The translations under genes were made by a program, and so were the position numbers. The notes under the pieces are model-generated. The model was not told the origin of the DNA. It saw only the letters and a list, made by a program, of their open reading frames with translations, and made no database searches. 24,055 nt of DNA, taken from NCBI GenBank assembly GCA_964626055.1, contig CAZVDF010000052.1, forward strand, positions 1 through 24,055. Direction: 5' to 3'. This stretch comes from JAFGSG01 sp964626055 (GTDB lineage: Bacteria; Spirochaetota; UBA4802; JAFGDQ01). Positions 6,749-14,717 of the stretch are shown one piece after another (the first letter of the stretch is position 1; each line of letters starts with the position of its first letter).

Positions 6749-9700
6749 ATGCAATACATAATTGATGCCGGTGTTGAGAATATTCATGTTGCCGTTTTAA
6801 ATCCCGGAAAGGATAAGTATAATATCATCGGCGATGTCGTGTGCACTGCGGACGACAGGATTCAGGAAGTTCTCAGGAGAACCGGGTATTTCAAGGACGC
6901 CGGGGCAGGCAAGCTGTTATGCGATGGCGAACTTTATATAACCGGCAAACTCGCCGACGTAGTGAAAAGCGCATTTGAGTCGGCAACGCTTATTATGCCT
7001 GCTGCCGCCATATGGTCGGGCGCGAAGCGCCTTATGCTGCAAAGCGACAACGGGTTTAATTCTCTCGGTATTTTAGACGCGTCGGCATCAGGATATATGA
7101 CAATTTCGATAGACCGCAAAGGCGAGCTGATCGAGGACAGCCTGGCCGTTAACCCGCACTGCGGAGCCGGATCGGGCATAAATATAAGCAGAATACTTGA
7201 GAAGCTGGACATTAAAAGAGAAGAAGTAGATAAGATATTATCGGACTATATCGGGGATCGTGGCAGTGATAAGAGGCGGAATGTGCCGATACGTTCTGAC
7301 CGGTGCGGGGTTTTCAGTTCATCAGCCACAATATCAGATAAAAATCAGGGTATCCCGCTCGATTTTGCCCTGGCCATCACTTTGAAATCCGAAGTATTAA
7401 AAGCATGCCGGAAGCTGGCAAAAGCCGATATCGTATATTTGACCGGACGCATCTTTAACTGGCAGTATGCGCGGGACTGCGCGGATGATTATTTCCGCCA
7501 GTCCGGGATCACGGAAATTTTCTTTGATGCGGATCAGACCCTTCTCATTTACGGCGTAAAGCATTTGATCGAGACGATAGGCAAAGATAATTTACGCCGG
7601 CAGAATACGAAAAAAATAAGAAAACCTGCGAAGCTTATCGAATATCCTTCCTTTAATCATTTAAAAGAGCATTATGAACGGAGCGGATTATACCTGCGCC
7701 TGACTGATCCGGGGATCGCGGACTTAGAATCCCGGAAGCTCAATACTTCGCCGGTAAATATCGGCATTGATGTCGGTTCCACGATGGCCAAAATGGCAAT
7801 CGCAGATGCGTTAAGCGGGGAATTATTATTTACGAACTCTTACAATAATCACGGCGACACGATAGAAACGATCAAGCATATGTTCGAACACCTGCGTTCG
7901 CGCGGAACCGGCCGTCTGAATATTCAGAATATCGGCATTACAGGCAGCGGAAGATACCAGGTGCAGAAGTCTCTCCAGGCCGTATACCCGGCCCTGAGCG
8001 AACGGATTTTTACTCTTGTTGAGAATTACGCTCACGGCCGCGGCTCTGTCGATTATGCCCTCAGCCATATAGCTGAATTAAAAGCGAAAGGCATATCCGT
8101 CAACGGAGATTTTTGCATTCTTGTCGACATCGGCGGCGAGGATACCAAGATATCTATTCTGGCTCTAAAGAAGAACGAGCTTTTTGATAATGCCATGAAC
8201 ATTAAATGCTCCGCAGGAACCGGGAGCCTTATGGATACTTTAAAAACGCTTTTCGGCATACGCGAGATCAGCGAAGCGTGCCGGCAGGCATTTGAAGCGC
8301 CTAAAGCTTTTGGAATAAATGCGACGTGCGCTGTTTTTCTGATGGAGAACGCCAGGAAGATGCAGGCAAGCGGATACGGCAAAGAAGAGATACTCGCGTC
8401 CTGCAACTATGCCATTGTTGAGAATATGGCTCGCACGCTATGGAACCAGGTTGAGTTCCCGGAGAATGCAATTGTGCTGCTGCACGGCCAGACCATGCTC
8501 TCCGATCCTCTTCCGCTTGCCGTTACAAACAGGATCCAGGAATATACCGGCAGACGGACATACTGCCTGGTGCCTCCGCTTCCGGGCCACAGGGCATGCA
8601 TAGGGCTCATCCGGAGCATGGGGAAAAACGGAAAAATATCCGATGAATACTACGACCTGAGCGAATTTATCGACAGAACTTATGCGAAAAAAATTATAGA
8701 ATGCCGCGGCGCGGCGTGCGGGGATAAAAACGCGCGCTGCGCGCGCGCAAGCCTGACATCCGCCGGCCCGTCCGGTGTAATTAAACTTACGCTCGGAGGA
8801 TGCACGGCCGTAAATGAGCTGCAGTCGCGCAAAGCAGGCGGCGCTTACGTTAAAGCGCCGGATTCCTACAGGGAATTATGGAATTACGTGGCTGCCAGGC
8901 TTCCGCGCTCGGAACGCAGCGACAGGCTGGTAATTCCCCGCAGCTTTGCGGTCTCGGACCAGGCGTTCTTTTTGGGAAAGATCTTTGAGCATCTCGGATT
9001 TCCCGTGCATTGCGACGATGTAATCGAAGATGATATTTTCAGCGCCCAGCCGCTGTTTGCCATTGACACCTGCGCTCCGAACATCGGCGCGGCGGGCCAG
9101 TTCATCCGCCTTGCAGGGAGCGAACACGGATATATCCTCGTGCCGCAGATAGACTATCTGCCGACCGGCGGAGCAAGCCTGGGGCGAACATGCACAACCA
9201 ACCAGGGCGGGGTAGTTATTGCAATGCATTTTGCCAGGATGAAGCATCCCGGCGCCCGTTTCCTGTTCTTTAATATAAGCTTAAAAAATATCGATCCCGA
9301 AGACATTGCCGGCCAGATATTCGGTGACCTTCAGCCTTTATTTAGTCATTACAGGCGTAACATAGCAAAGAGCGAATTAATCGAAGCTGTGAGGAAGGCT
9401 CATGCCGACAATTTGGATCTGTACGGCAAGCTGGCTGAAAAGACGGCTGAATATATCGAATATGCGATAGAAAACCGGCTTAATGTCTCCGTAATCTGCG
9501 CCAGAGGATATATTCTTAATCCGGGAATTTACGACAGCCATATCGGCAAATTATTGCGGGATAAAGGCGTGGTGGCTTTGCCGTCATATTCTCTTGAGAC
9601 GGAACTTAACAGGGACTACGGTTACATGTACTGGAAGAATCCCCACGACATTCTGACAAAAATGGACGCTCTCGCCAACAGCAGGCTGCATACAATAGTG

Positions 9701-11464
9701 ACTCATCCGCGTCTGAAAGAAGTTCTGAAAAAAGTTGAGAATGGATTGACCGATACGCTGATTTCGATCGTGCAGGTTTCGACATTCAGATGCGGCCCGG
9801 ATACCGTAACATGCCCGACAACCACGGAAATAACAAAGAAAACGCCGTCTTTGTTTATACAATCCGATGCCATGATCAAGGAGCTCGCGCATCTTGAAAA
9901 CCGGGTAAACACGCATTTAAATCAGCTGAACAAACGCCTTCACGAAGAACTTTCCAATAATGAGAAAGGCAATTTCGATATAGAAATACTGGATGAATTC
10001 GTTTTTGACCGGATAAACCGCGATACCGATGTTTTATATATTCCAACGATGAGCGACAACCGCATTTTAAGCTCTGTCCTGCGCGCCGCAGGGATTACCG
10101 CAATCGATAATTATGAAGACGGCAATTATGATCTGATCTCGAAAGTAAAAACCGGCAGGAAATACGCGGGTGACTCTGTTTGTGTCCCGCTGTCCGCGGT
10201 GTATGCGGATATCCTGCTGGCTGTTCAGGATTTTACGGATAGAAAAGAAAGGAATGATCCCATTGTTACGGGGAAAAACAGGGTTCTGGTATTTATGAAC
10301 GGCGGCGACGGCCCGTGCCGCCTCGGCCAGTATGTTGATATTTTCAAGCTTTTACTGTACAGACAATTCAGAAATAAAAAAAATAGTAATAATTTCCCGA
10401 TAAAAATTCTGGTAAATATGACAAGTGCCGTATCCGGAGATAATTATAATAATTATATTGAAGAATGGGTAGGGCTGCAGGGATTCCATGCCATTATTTT
10501 GCAGGCGGTATTTCATTCGATTTACATGAAAGCTGCCGTATTATGCAGCGATACTGAAGAATACAATCTGTTCTATAATGAATTTCTGGAACTCAAACGA
10601 GATGTGTATAATATTCTTGAAAACAATATTAAACCCGGAAGAATGACGCTTTTCATAATAAAGCTGCTAGAGAGAAGATTGCCGAAAGTAAAAGGGATAG
10701 TAAAATATTTCGGTTATGGATTGTATAACAACAATGGCATACGCAGCGTTCTTAAAAAGTTTTCCGGGAAATGGATCCGCGGCAGGGAGGCGAATCCGGA
10801 TTCCGTAAAGGTATATGTTGACGGCGAAGTGTACGTGCGGGTGGCGCAGATAGAGGAGCTGTTTAAACTCCTATTGGACGAGTTCGGCTTTCGATCCTTT
10901 GAACTCAATAATACTTCAATCTGGACTTTCCTGGAATATATTCTGCAAAACAGAATACTGGTGGCAAAGGACGAAATAAAGAGAAAAACAGAGGCTCTTG
11001 AATCGGCGTCTTCCCGGGATGAAAGAAAAGAGCTCTTAGCATCGATAGAAGAACGTAAAAATTTTATAAGCAGTGTAAAATCTACGGCATCGAATTTCAG
11101 AAACATTCTTGCGGCGCCTCTTTATAAAGCCGCAGGTCTCGACATGCCATATGCGATGGAAGATATTTTACAGGAGGCGCAAAAAGTCCTGCCTTCGCTC
11201 AAACCGCACGGCGAACTCGCCCCTTATGTCGGAGAAGCGCTCATGAAGCTGCATTCGGGGATAGATCTCTTTTTCAACGCCGCGCCCGAAGGATGTATGG
11301 TATCATCGATGGGAGAGATCCTTACACCGAAAATTCTTGAAACCGCAGGGAATTCTGACGGCCGCATTCAATATCTTTTTTCCACGGACGGGGAGATAAA
11401 CGAAGAGCTTCTGTTTATGGCTTTTTTAAAGAAGATGGGCCCCGAACGCTATTACAGAAAATAA
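6749..11464 (+). CDS. Giant acyl-CoA dehydratase activase-type protein (two BcrAD/BadF ATPase domains plus dehydratase-like region)
   Basis: Members of this family contain the [4Fe-4S] ASKHA ATPase that activates 2-hydroxyacyl-CoA dehydratases and benzoyl-CoA reductases by ATP-driven electron transfer. Two ATPase domains are visible. Domain 1 (about 1-305) has HCGAGSG (C138) and RCGVFSSSATI (C186). Domain 2 (about 335-610) has the phosphate loop GIDVGSTMAKM (from residue 339), TGSGRYQ, DIGGEDTKI (460), KCSAGTG (C487) and NATCAVF (C527); each domain therefore keeps both cluster cysteines. A cysteine cluster (CRGAACGDKNARC) precedes a DUF2229-like region (about 690-900) with CAPNIGAAGQFI, and the C-terminal third has dehydratase-like blocks STFRCGPDTVTCP and GGDGPCRLGQY. 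At 1571 residues it is in the range of the known fused form, whose substrate is unknown. No separate dehydratase subunits lie nearby. The start has no clear ribosome binding site. Confidence 0.85.
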   Translation: MQYIIDAGVENIHVAVLNPGKDKYNIIGDVVCTADDRIQEVLRRTGYFKDAGAGKLLCDGELYITGKLADVVKSAFESATLIMPAAAIWSGAKRLMLQSDNGFNSLGILDASASGYMTISIDRKGELIEDSLAVNPHCGAGSGINISRILEKLDIKREEVDKILSDYIGDRGSDKRRNVPIRSDRCGVFSSSATISDKNQGIPLDFALAITLKSEVLKACRKLAKADIVYLTGRIFNWQYARDCADDYFRQSGITEIFFDADQTLLIYGVKHLIETIGKDNLRRQNTKKIRKPAKLIEYPSFNHLKEHYERSGLYLRLTDPGIADLESRKLNTSPVNIGIDVGSTMAKMAIADALSGELLFTNSYNNHGDTIETIKHMFEHLRSRGTGRLNIQNIGITGSGRYQVQKSLQAVYPALSERIFTLVENYAHGRGSVDYALSHIAELKAKGISVNGDFCILVDIGGEDTKISILALKKNELFDNAMNIKCSAGTGSLMDTLKTLFGIREISEACRQAFEAPKAFGINATCAVFLMENARKMQASGYGKEEILASCNYAIVENMARTLWNQVEFPENAIVLLHGQTMLSDPLPLAVTNRIQEYTGRRTYCLVPPLPGHRACIGLIRSMGKNGKISDEYYDLSEFIDRTYAKKIIECRGAACGDKNARCARASLTSAGPSGVIKLTLGGCTAVNELQSRKAGGAYVKAPDSYRELWNYVAARLPRSERSDRLVIPRSFAVSDQAFFLGKIFEHLGFPVHCDDVIEDDIFSAQPLFAIDTCAPNIGAAGQFIRLAGSEHGYILVPQIDYLPTGGASLGRTCTTNQGGVVIAMHFARMKHPGARFLFFNISLKNIDPEDIAGQIFGDLQPLFSHYRRNIAKSELIEAVRKAHADNLDLYGKLAEKTAEYIEYAIENRLNVSVICARGYILNPGIYDSHIGKLLRDKGVVALPSYSLETELNRDYGYMYWKNPHDILTKMDALANSRLHTIVTHPRLKEVLKKVENGLTDTLISIVQVSTFRCGPDTVTCPTTTEITKKTPSLFIQSDAMIKELAHLENRVNTHLNQLNKRLHEELSNNEKGNFDIEILDEFVFDRINRDTDVLYIPTMSDNRILSSVLRAAGITAIDNYEDGNYDLISKVKTGRKYAGDSVCVPLSAVYADILLAVQDFTDRKERNDPIVTGKNRVLVFMNGGDGPCRLGQYVDIFKLLLYRQFRNKKNSNNFPIKILVNMTSAVSGDNYNNYIEEWVGLQGFHAIILQAVFHSIYMKAAVLCSDTEEYNLFYNEFLELKRDVYNILENNIKPGRMTLFIIKLLERRLPKVKGIVKYFGYGLYNNNGIRSVLKKFSGKWIRGREANPDSVKVYVDGEVYVRVAQIEELFKLLLDEFGFRSFELNNTSIWTFLEYILQNRILVAKDEIKRKTEALESASSRDERKELLASIEERKNFISSVKSTASNFRNILAAPLYKAAGLDMPYAMEDILQEAQKVLPSLKPHGELAPYVGEALMKLHSGIDLFFNAAPEGCMVSSMGEILTPKILETAGNSDGRIQYLFSTDGEINEELLFMAFLKKMGPERYYRK

Positions 11465-11482
11465 TTACGATTTATATTATAA

Positions 11483-11502
11483 ATAGAAGTCATCTCAGAA
11501 TT
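11483..11502. repeat. Short degenerate copy of the GAAGTC repeat
   Basis: These 20 bases match 309-328 at 16 positions, the first 11 (ATAGAAGTCAT) identically. They also resemble the reverse complement of the start of the centre of element B (ATGGAAGTCGTCCTCA), 45 bases downstream, so the two could pair with each other as an alternative hairpin. Likely a decayed copy or half of the same repeat. Confidence 0.4.
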
Positions 11503-11518
11503 AGATTGTTTTGTTTGA

Positions 11519-11600
11519 TAAACCGAAATTCATTACAAAATTTATGAGGACGACTTCCATGCCCGATTCCGGAGTAAATTATGTAATGAAATTCGGTTTA
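11519..11600. repeat. 26-bp inverted repeat with 30-base centre (element B)
   Basis: Arms 11519-11544 and 11575-11600 are complementary at 24 of 26 positions (two A-A mismatches). The centre (11545-11574) starts TGAGGAC and ends CCCGATTCCGGAG, sharing GAGGAC and CCGA(G)TTCCG in the same order with the - strand reading of element A, while the arms are unrelated to those of A. It sits between two convergent genes; the right arm includes the TAA stop of the - strand membrane protein. It may serve as a two-way transcript end, although no T-run of terminator type follows. Confidence 0.85.
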
Positions 11601-12404
11601 CTGAGTTTCTCTCTTTATTTCTCTTAATATTTCTTCCAGTTCCCTTTTGTGCTTCAGCGTTTCATCGGAGATGAGTATTTCGTCCTCATCCTTTTTGTAT
11701 ATCACATCATTATAGATCGACCTTTGCAGCTTTATGCTCTCTTCCTGGATCATCTCATCCAGTTTAATGAGCACGCTCTTATTTATTGCGGTTTTTTTCC
11801 TGAAAACGGACTTGAAAGTCTTTTTTATTTTTTTTGATATTACGGGAGATTTGAAAAAATAAATGATTAGAAAAGGAATTATTAAAATTAGGTTTGTTTT
11901 AAGGATAGATATGAGCTTACCGGCAAAATCGGAAATTTCCGGGTTGAAGCTCTTTGCCCAGATAAACCAGAAGAGATCCGCAACAGCAAGAGAGCAGAAA
12001 AAAGATATTTTGCCTTTCGGGATGCCGAGAAGGGATAGCCCCCCGCTTATAAGAGAAGCCGCGATGAGTAACAGGATAACTTCAATTCCGAGAACAGCGG
12101 AAACGGTATTTATAATTGATTTTATGGAATCCAGAAATCTGCCGAAGCCTTTGATTGTTTCCGCAGTTTCTTCCATCGCGGAAGCGATGCCCGAACAGAT
12201 CGTCAGATCATGATTTGACAAAAGAATACTATTCGCAAAATTTAAAAGGCTGAAGATCAGAAGAATTGAGAAAAGGAACGATACATCGCGGTTTTTGTTT
12301 TTCAGAACGGACGGTTTATTGCTGTAGGAACTTGTCATTAAATGATTATTCTGTATGTTCAGTTTATTCAATGTTAATTCTGAAATCAATCTTATTGCCG
12401 GCAT
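11598..12404 (-). CDS. Hypothetical membrane protein with four predicted helices
   Basis: I do not recognise a family. From the ATG at 12404 the product is 268 residues with hydrophobic segments at about 42-62, 104-128, 131-151 and 165-185, and a charged, lysine/glutamate-rich C-terminal tail of about 80 residues, probably cytoplasmic and helical (ends KRELEEILREIKRETQ). The start is uncertain: the ATG at 12404 overlaps the upstream ATPase gene by 41 bases, while the next ATG at 12338 (MTSSYSNK) would leave a 25-base gap and a 246-residue protein. Neither has a strong ribosome binding site. It follows the RsbW-like gene closely on the same strand, so the two are probably co-transcribed; whether the proteins interact is unknown. 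Confidence 0.65.
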   Translation of the reverse strand: MPAIRLISELTLNKLNIQNNHLMTSSYSNKPSVLKNKNRDVSFLFSILLIFSLLNFANSILLSNHDLTICSGIASAMEETAETIKGFGRFLDSIKSIINTVSAVLGIEVILLLIAASLISGGLSLLGIPKGKISFFCSLAVADLFWFIWAKSFNPEISDFAGKLISILKTNLILIIPFLIIYFFKSPVISKKIKKTFKSVFRKKTAINKSVLIKLDEMIQEESIKLQRSIYNDVIYKKDEDEILISDETLKHKRELEEILREIKRETQ

Positions 12405-12780
12405 TATTCCATCTGGGTTCGCAGAAGTGTCTAATTATTTGTATCCCTCTTCCCCTGGGATTCAGCTTTAGCCCGGGATTCTTTCCGGTATACCGGTTTA
12501 TATCGAATCCGGGACCTTCGTCCTCGATGGATATGGAAAAATAATCGTTCGTTTTTGTAATTTGAACATCGACGTGTTTATTCGGGTCCCAGTTGTTCCC
12601 GTGTTCCATGGCATTGGTCAAAGCTTCATCAATAATCAAAAACAGCTCTTCACAATCTATTTTTCTTGAATCAGAATCATTTTTGATTTTTTTTATTATA
12701 GTCTCTATGATGCTGTTTTTAATTCTTAATTCTGAGGGGAACCGGTCGCTGATAATTATGCTATCGCTTCGTATCTGCAT
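12364..12780 (-). CDS. RsbW/SpoIIAB-like ATP-binding protein (anti-sigma factor type histidine-kinase-like ATPase)
   Basis: The 138-residue product is a minimal GHKL ATPase domain: the N box EALTNAMEHGN (about residues 52-62), the G1 box EDEGPGFD (86-93) and the G2 region RGRGIQII (110-117). Length and motif order match stand-alone serine kinases of the RsbW/SpoIIAB group, which bind a sigma factor or phosphorylate an STAS-domain antagonist; many spirochaete members are uncharacterised. An upstream in-frame ATG at 12891 lies inside the tRNA gene and is rejected. The ATG at 12780 is preceded by AGGGA with 8-base spacing, whereas the ATG at 12789 abuts that GGG. No sigma factor, STAS protein or PP2C phosphatase gene is in the window, so its partner is unknown. 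It is followed by an overlapping membrane protein gene. Confidence 0.85.
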   Translation of the reverse strand: MQIRSDSIIISDRFPSELRIKNSIIETIIKKIKNDSDSRKIDCEELFLIIDEALTNAMEHGNNWDPNKHVDVQITKTNDYFSISIEDEGPGFDINRYTGKNPGLKLNPRGRGIQIIRHFCEPRWNNAGNKIDFRINIE

Positions 12781-12866
12781 TACGAACATCCCTGTTTTGC
12801 ACTTGATGGCTGCGATAATTCTAAAGTCCTTGTATGATAAAAGAATAAAAAGATTTTTTTTATTAG

Positions 12867-12940
12867 TCGGGGTGGTGAGATTTGAACTCACGGCTCCTGC
12901 GTCCCGAACGCAGTGCGCTACCGGGCTGCGCTACACCCCG
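12867..12940 (-). tRNA. tRNA-Pro (anticodon CGG)
   Basis: The - strand folds into a complete 74-base cloverleaf: a 7-bp acceptor stem CGGGGTG/CACCCCG, a D arm GCGC/GCGC, an anticodon stem CTGCG/CGCAG with loop TTCGGGA (anticodon CGG, reading CCG), a T arm GTGAG/CTCAC with loop TTCAAAT, and discriminator A. The 3' CCA is not encoded (CTA follows), so it must be added by nucleotidyltransferase. No terminator separates it from the ATPase gene 86 bases downstream, so it may be cut from a longer transcript. Confidence 0.95.
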
Positions 12941-12949
12941 GACGATTTT

Positions 12950-12966
12950 AGTCTTTAAAAAAGACT
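12950..12966. repeat. Small inverted repeat upstream of tRNA-Pro
   Basis: AGTCTTT (12950-12956) and AAAGACT (12960-12966) form a 7-bp stem with a 3-base loop, followed on the + strand by a T-rich run (TTTCTTTTT). It looks like a weak + strand terminator, but no + strand gene ends nearby. On the - strand it lies just before the tRNA 5' end and could assist processing. Confidence 0.3.
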
Positions 12967-13065
12967 TTTCTTTTTAATCTGGTTATATATTTAACAGGAT
13001 AGGCTGTTTTATCAATTCTTTTTTTATTATCGCAGTTATTTTTTTGTCTTATGAGGAGCCATCTT

Positions 13066-14598
13066 ATGGATACGAAGAAGTTGTCATTTCAGGAAGCTTT
13101 AAATAATCCGGATATTTTATCAGTAACATGGGAACTTGTACCGGGCAGGGGCGCATGGGAAGACTCCCAGGAACATGTATTAAAAATGGCCGAACTTGCT
13201 GCCAGGGATCAGAGAATAAACGGAATTACAATTACCGATAATCCCGGAGGTAAACCGGCCATACTTGCAATACCGCTTGCGGCAGAAGCGATAAAATTCG
13301 GGATAGATCCAATTATTCATTTTACGTGTAAAGATAAGAACAGGAACGATATTGAAAGCGAGTTGTTCGCGCTTGCCAGATCAGGCATAACCAATCTTCT
13401 GGTAATGACGGGAGATTATCCTTCGGAAGGCTATAAAGGTGCGCCGAAACCGGTATTCGATCTCGATTCAGTCCATGCATTAAGACTTGTAGATTACATG
13501 AACAGAGGCATAGATATACCGTCCTTTAAGGGGCATGTGACTCTTCGTAAGACAAATTTTTTTACAGGCGCGGTAGTTTCGCCTTTTAAAAAAAGTGAGG
13601 CCGAACTTGTTAGTCAGTATTATAAATTGCATAAAAAGATTAAAGCCGGAGCTAAATTTATAATTACTCAGCTTGGATATGATGCGCGCAAATTCGATGA
13701 AATAAAAAAATATATGGATGCCTGCTGCATTGATGTTCCGCTGATAGGCAATATTTATGTTCTGACGCCGGCAACAGCAAAACTTATGAATAAAAATGCA
13801 ATACCCGGATGCATAGTAAGCGACGAGCTTGTTGAAATCATCGAGTCTGAAAAAAGCGGAGGTAAAGGCAAAGACGCTCAGCTTCTGCGGTCAGCTAAGC
13901 TCTATGCTATTTTTAGAGGACTTGGCTACAAAGGCGTTAATATCAGCGGTCATGGATTAAATTATGAGGATATCGTTTATATATTGGGAAAAGGAGAAGA
14001 ATTAAGTCTGAACTGGCATGATATATTGGGTGAGGTCAATTTCCCTCAGAAAAATGCATTTTATTTTTTTGAAAAAGATAAATCGAGATACTTTAATACT
14101 GCAATCCCTGTTAATAGAAAGAAAACAGGATCAAGGAAGTATTCCGTATTTTTTGCTGTTTTCAGTATTATACATAAATTTATATTTAACCGAAAGTCAA
14201 TTCTATTCCCGCTCATGAAGATAATTGCATCCGGAATAGATAGATCGTTTTTAAAAAATCCGGTTACTTTCTTTGAGTATTATATTAAAACATTCACCAA
14301 CCAGTGCAGATTTTGCGGCGATTGCGTAATCCATGAGCTCGCTTTTATATGCCCAATGGCCATTTGTCCCAAACAGCAAAGGAATGGCGCATGCGGAGGA
14401 AGCCGGGACGAGTGGTGTGAGGTTTACCCCGGGACTCAAAAATGTATTTTTGTCGTAATTTACAAACGCTACAAGGCTTTCGGTCTTGAAGAAAAACTTA
14501 AAGAGGGATATATTCCGCCTTGTAACTGGAAGTTGCACAGAACATCATCATGGCTGAACTTTTTTTTGGAAAGGGATTATAATGCTAATCAGTTATAG
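13066..14598 (+). CDS. metF: Methylenetetrahydrofolate reductase with C-terminal MetV-type cysteine domain
   Basis: MTHFR reduces 5,10-methylene-tetrahydrofolate to 5-methyl-tetrahydrofolate for methionine synthesis or the methyl branch of the Wood-Ljungdahl pathway. Residues ~1-300 are the MetF-type TIM barrel (ITDNPGGKP, PIIHFTCKDKNRND, NLLVMTGDYPSEG). The C-terminus carries the MTHFR_C zinc/iron-sulfur motif with CRFCGDC (C414, C417, C420), ICPMAICPKQ, NGACGG and EWCEVYPGTQKC, the domain called MetV when it is a separate protein. This is therefore a MetF-MetV-like single chain of 510 residues. The start chosen is ATG 13066, because AGGAG at 13054-13058 stands 7 bases before it; that box lies inside the codons that would follow the in-frame ATG at 13051. 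It stands alone, with no other one-carbon gene beside it. Confidence 0.87.
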   Translation: MDTKKLSFQEALNNPDILSVTWELVPGRGAWEDSQEHVLKMAELAARDQRINGITITDNPGGKPAILAIPLAAEAIKFGIDPIIHFTCKDKNRNDIESELFALARSGITNLLVMTGDYPSEGYKGAPKPVFDLDSVHALRLVDYMNRGIDIPSFKGHVTLRKTNFFTGAVVSPFKKSEAELVSQYYKLHKKIKAGAKFIITQLGYDARKFDEIKKYMDACCIDVPLIGNIYVLTPATAKLMNKNAIPGCIVSDELVEIIESEKSGGKGKDAQLLRSAKLYAIFRGLGYKGVNISGHGLNYEDIVYILGKGEELSLNWHDILGEVNFPQKNAFYFFEKDKSRYFNTAIPVNRKKTGSRKYSVFFAVFSIIHKFIFNRKSILFPLMKIIASGIDRSFLKNPVTFFEYYIKTFTNQCRFCGDCVIHELAFICPMAICPKQQRNGACGGSRDEWCEVYPGTQKCIFVVIYKRYKAFGLEEKLKEGYIPPCNWKLHRTSSWLNFFLERDYNANQL

Positions 14599-14676
14599 AA
14601 TACATTCCGCAATATTAATCTTTATAAAGCTTTAAAAATTCCTTGCTATAAGAATGCTAATTAAATAATTTAGCCA

Positions 14677-14682
14677 TATAAT
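14677..14682 (+). promoter_or_regulatory. Possible -10 box upstream of plsB
   Basis: A perfect TATAAT stands 35 bases before the plsB start codon. No good -35 hexamer occurs at 16-18 bases upstream (ATGCTA at 17), so this is a tentative call. Transcription starting near 14689 would give a leader of about 30 bases. Confidence 0.3.
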
Positions 14683-14717
14683 CGACGAGGTATGCATTTA
14701 AGAACTCGGGGGGTAGA

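Noticed and set aside
12781..12891. Extended N-terminus of the RsbW-like ATPase starting at 12891
   Set aside because: That start lies inside the tRNA-Pro gene. The ATG at 12780 has a well-placed AGGGA and gives the usual family length.
12984..13015. Promoter for tRNA-Pro on the - strand (TTGATA at 13010-13015, TATATA at 12984-12989)
   Set aside because: The spacer is 20 bases, and closer spacings give poor -10 matches, so it is not listed as a feature.
13051..13065. Earlier ATG for the MTHFR gene
   Set aside because: The five extra codons contain the AGGAG ribosome binding site of the better ATG at 13066.
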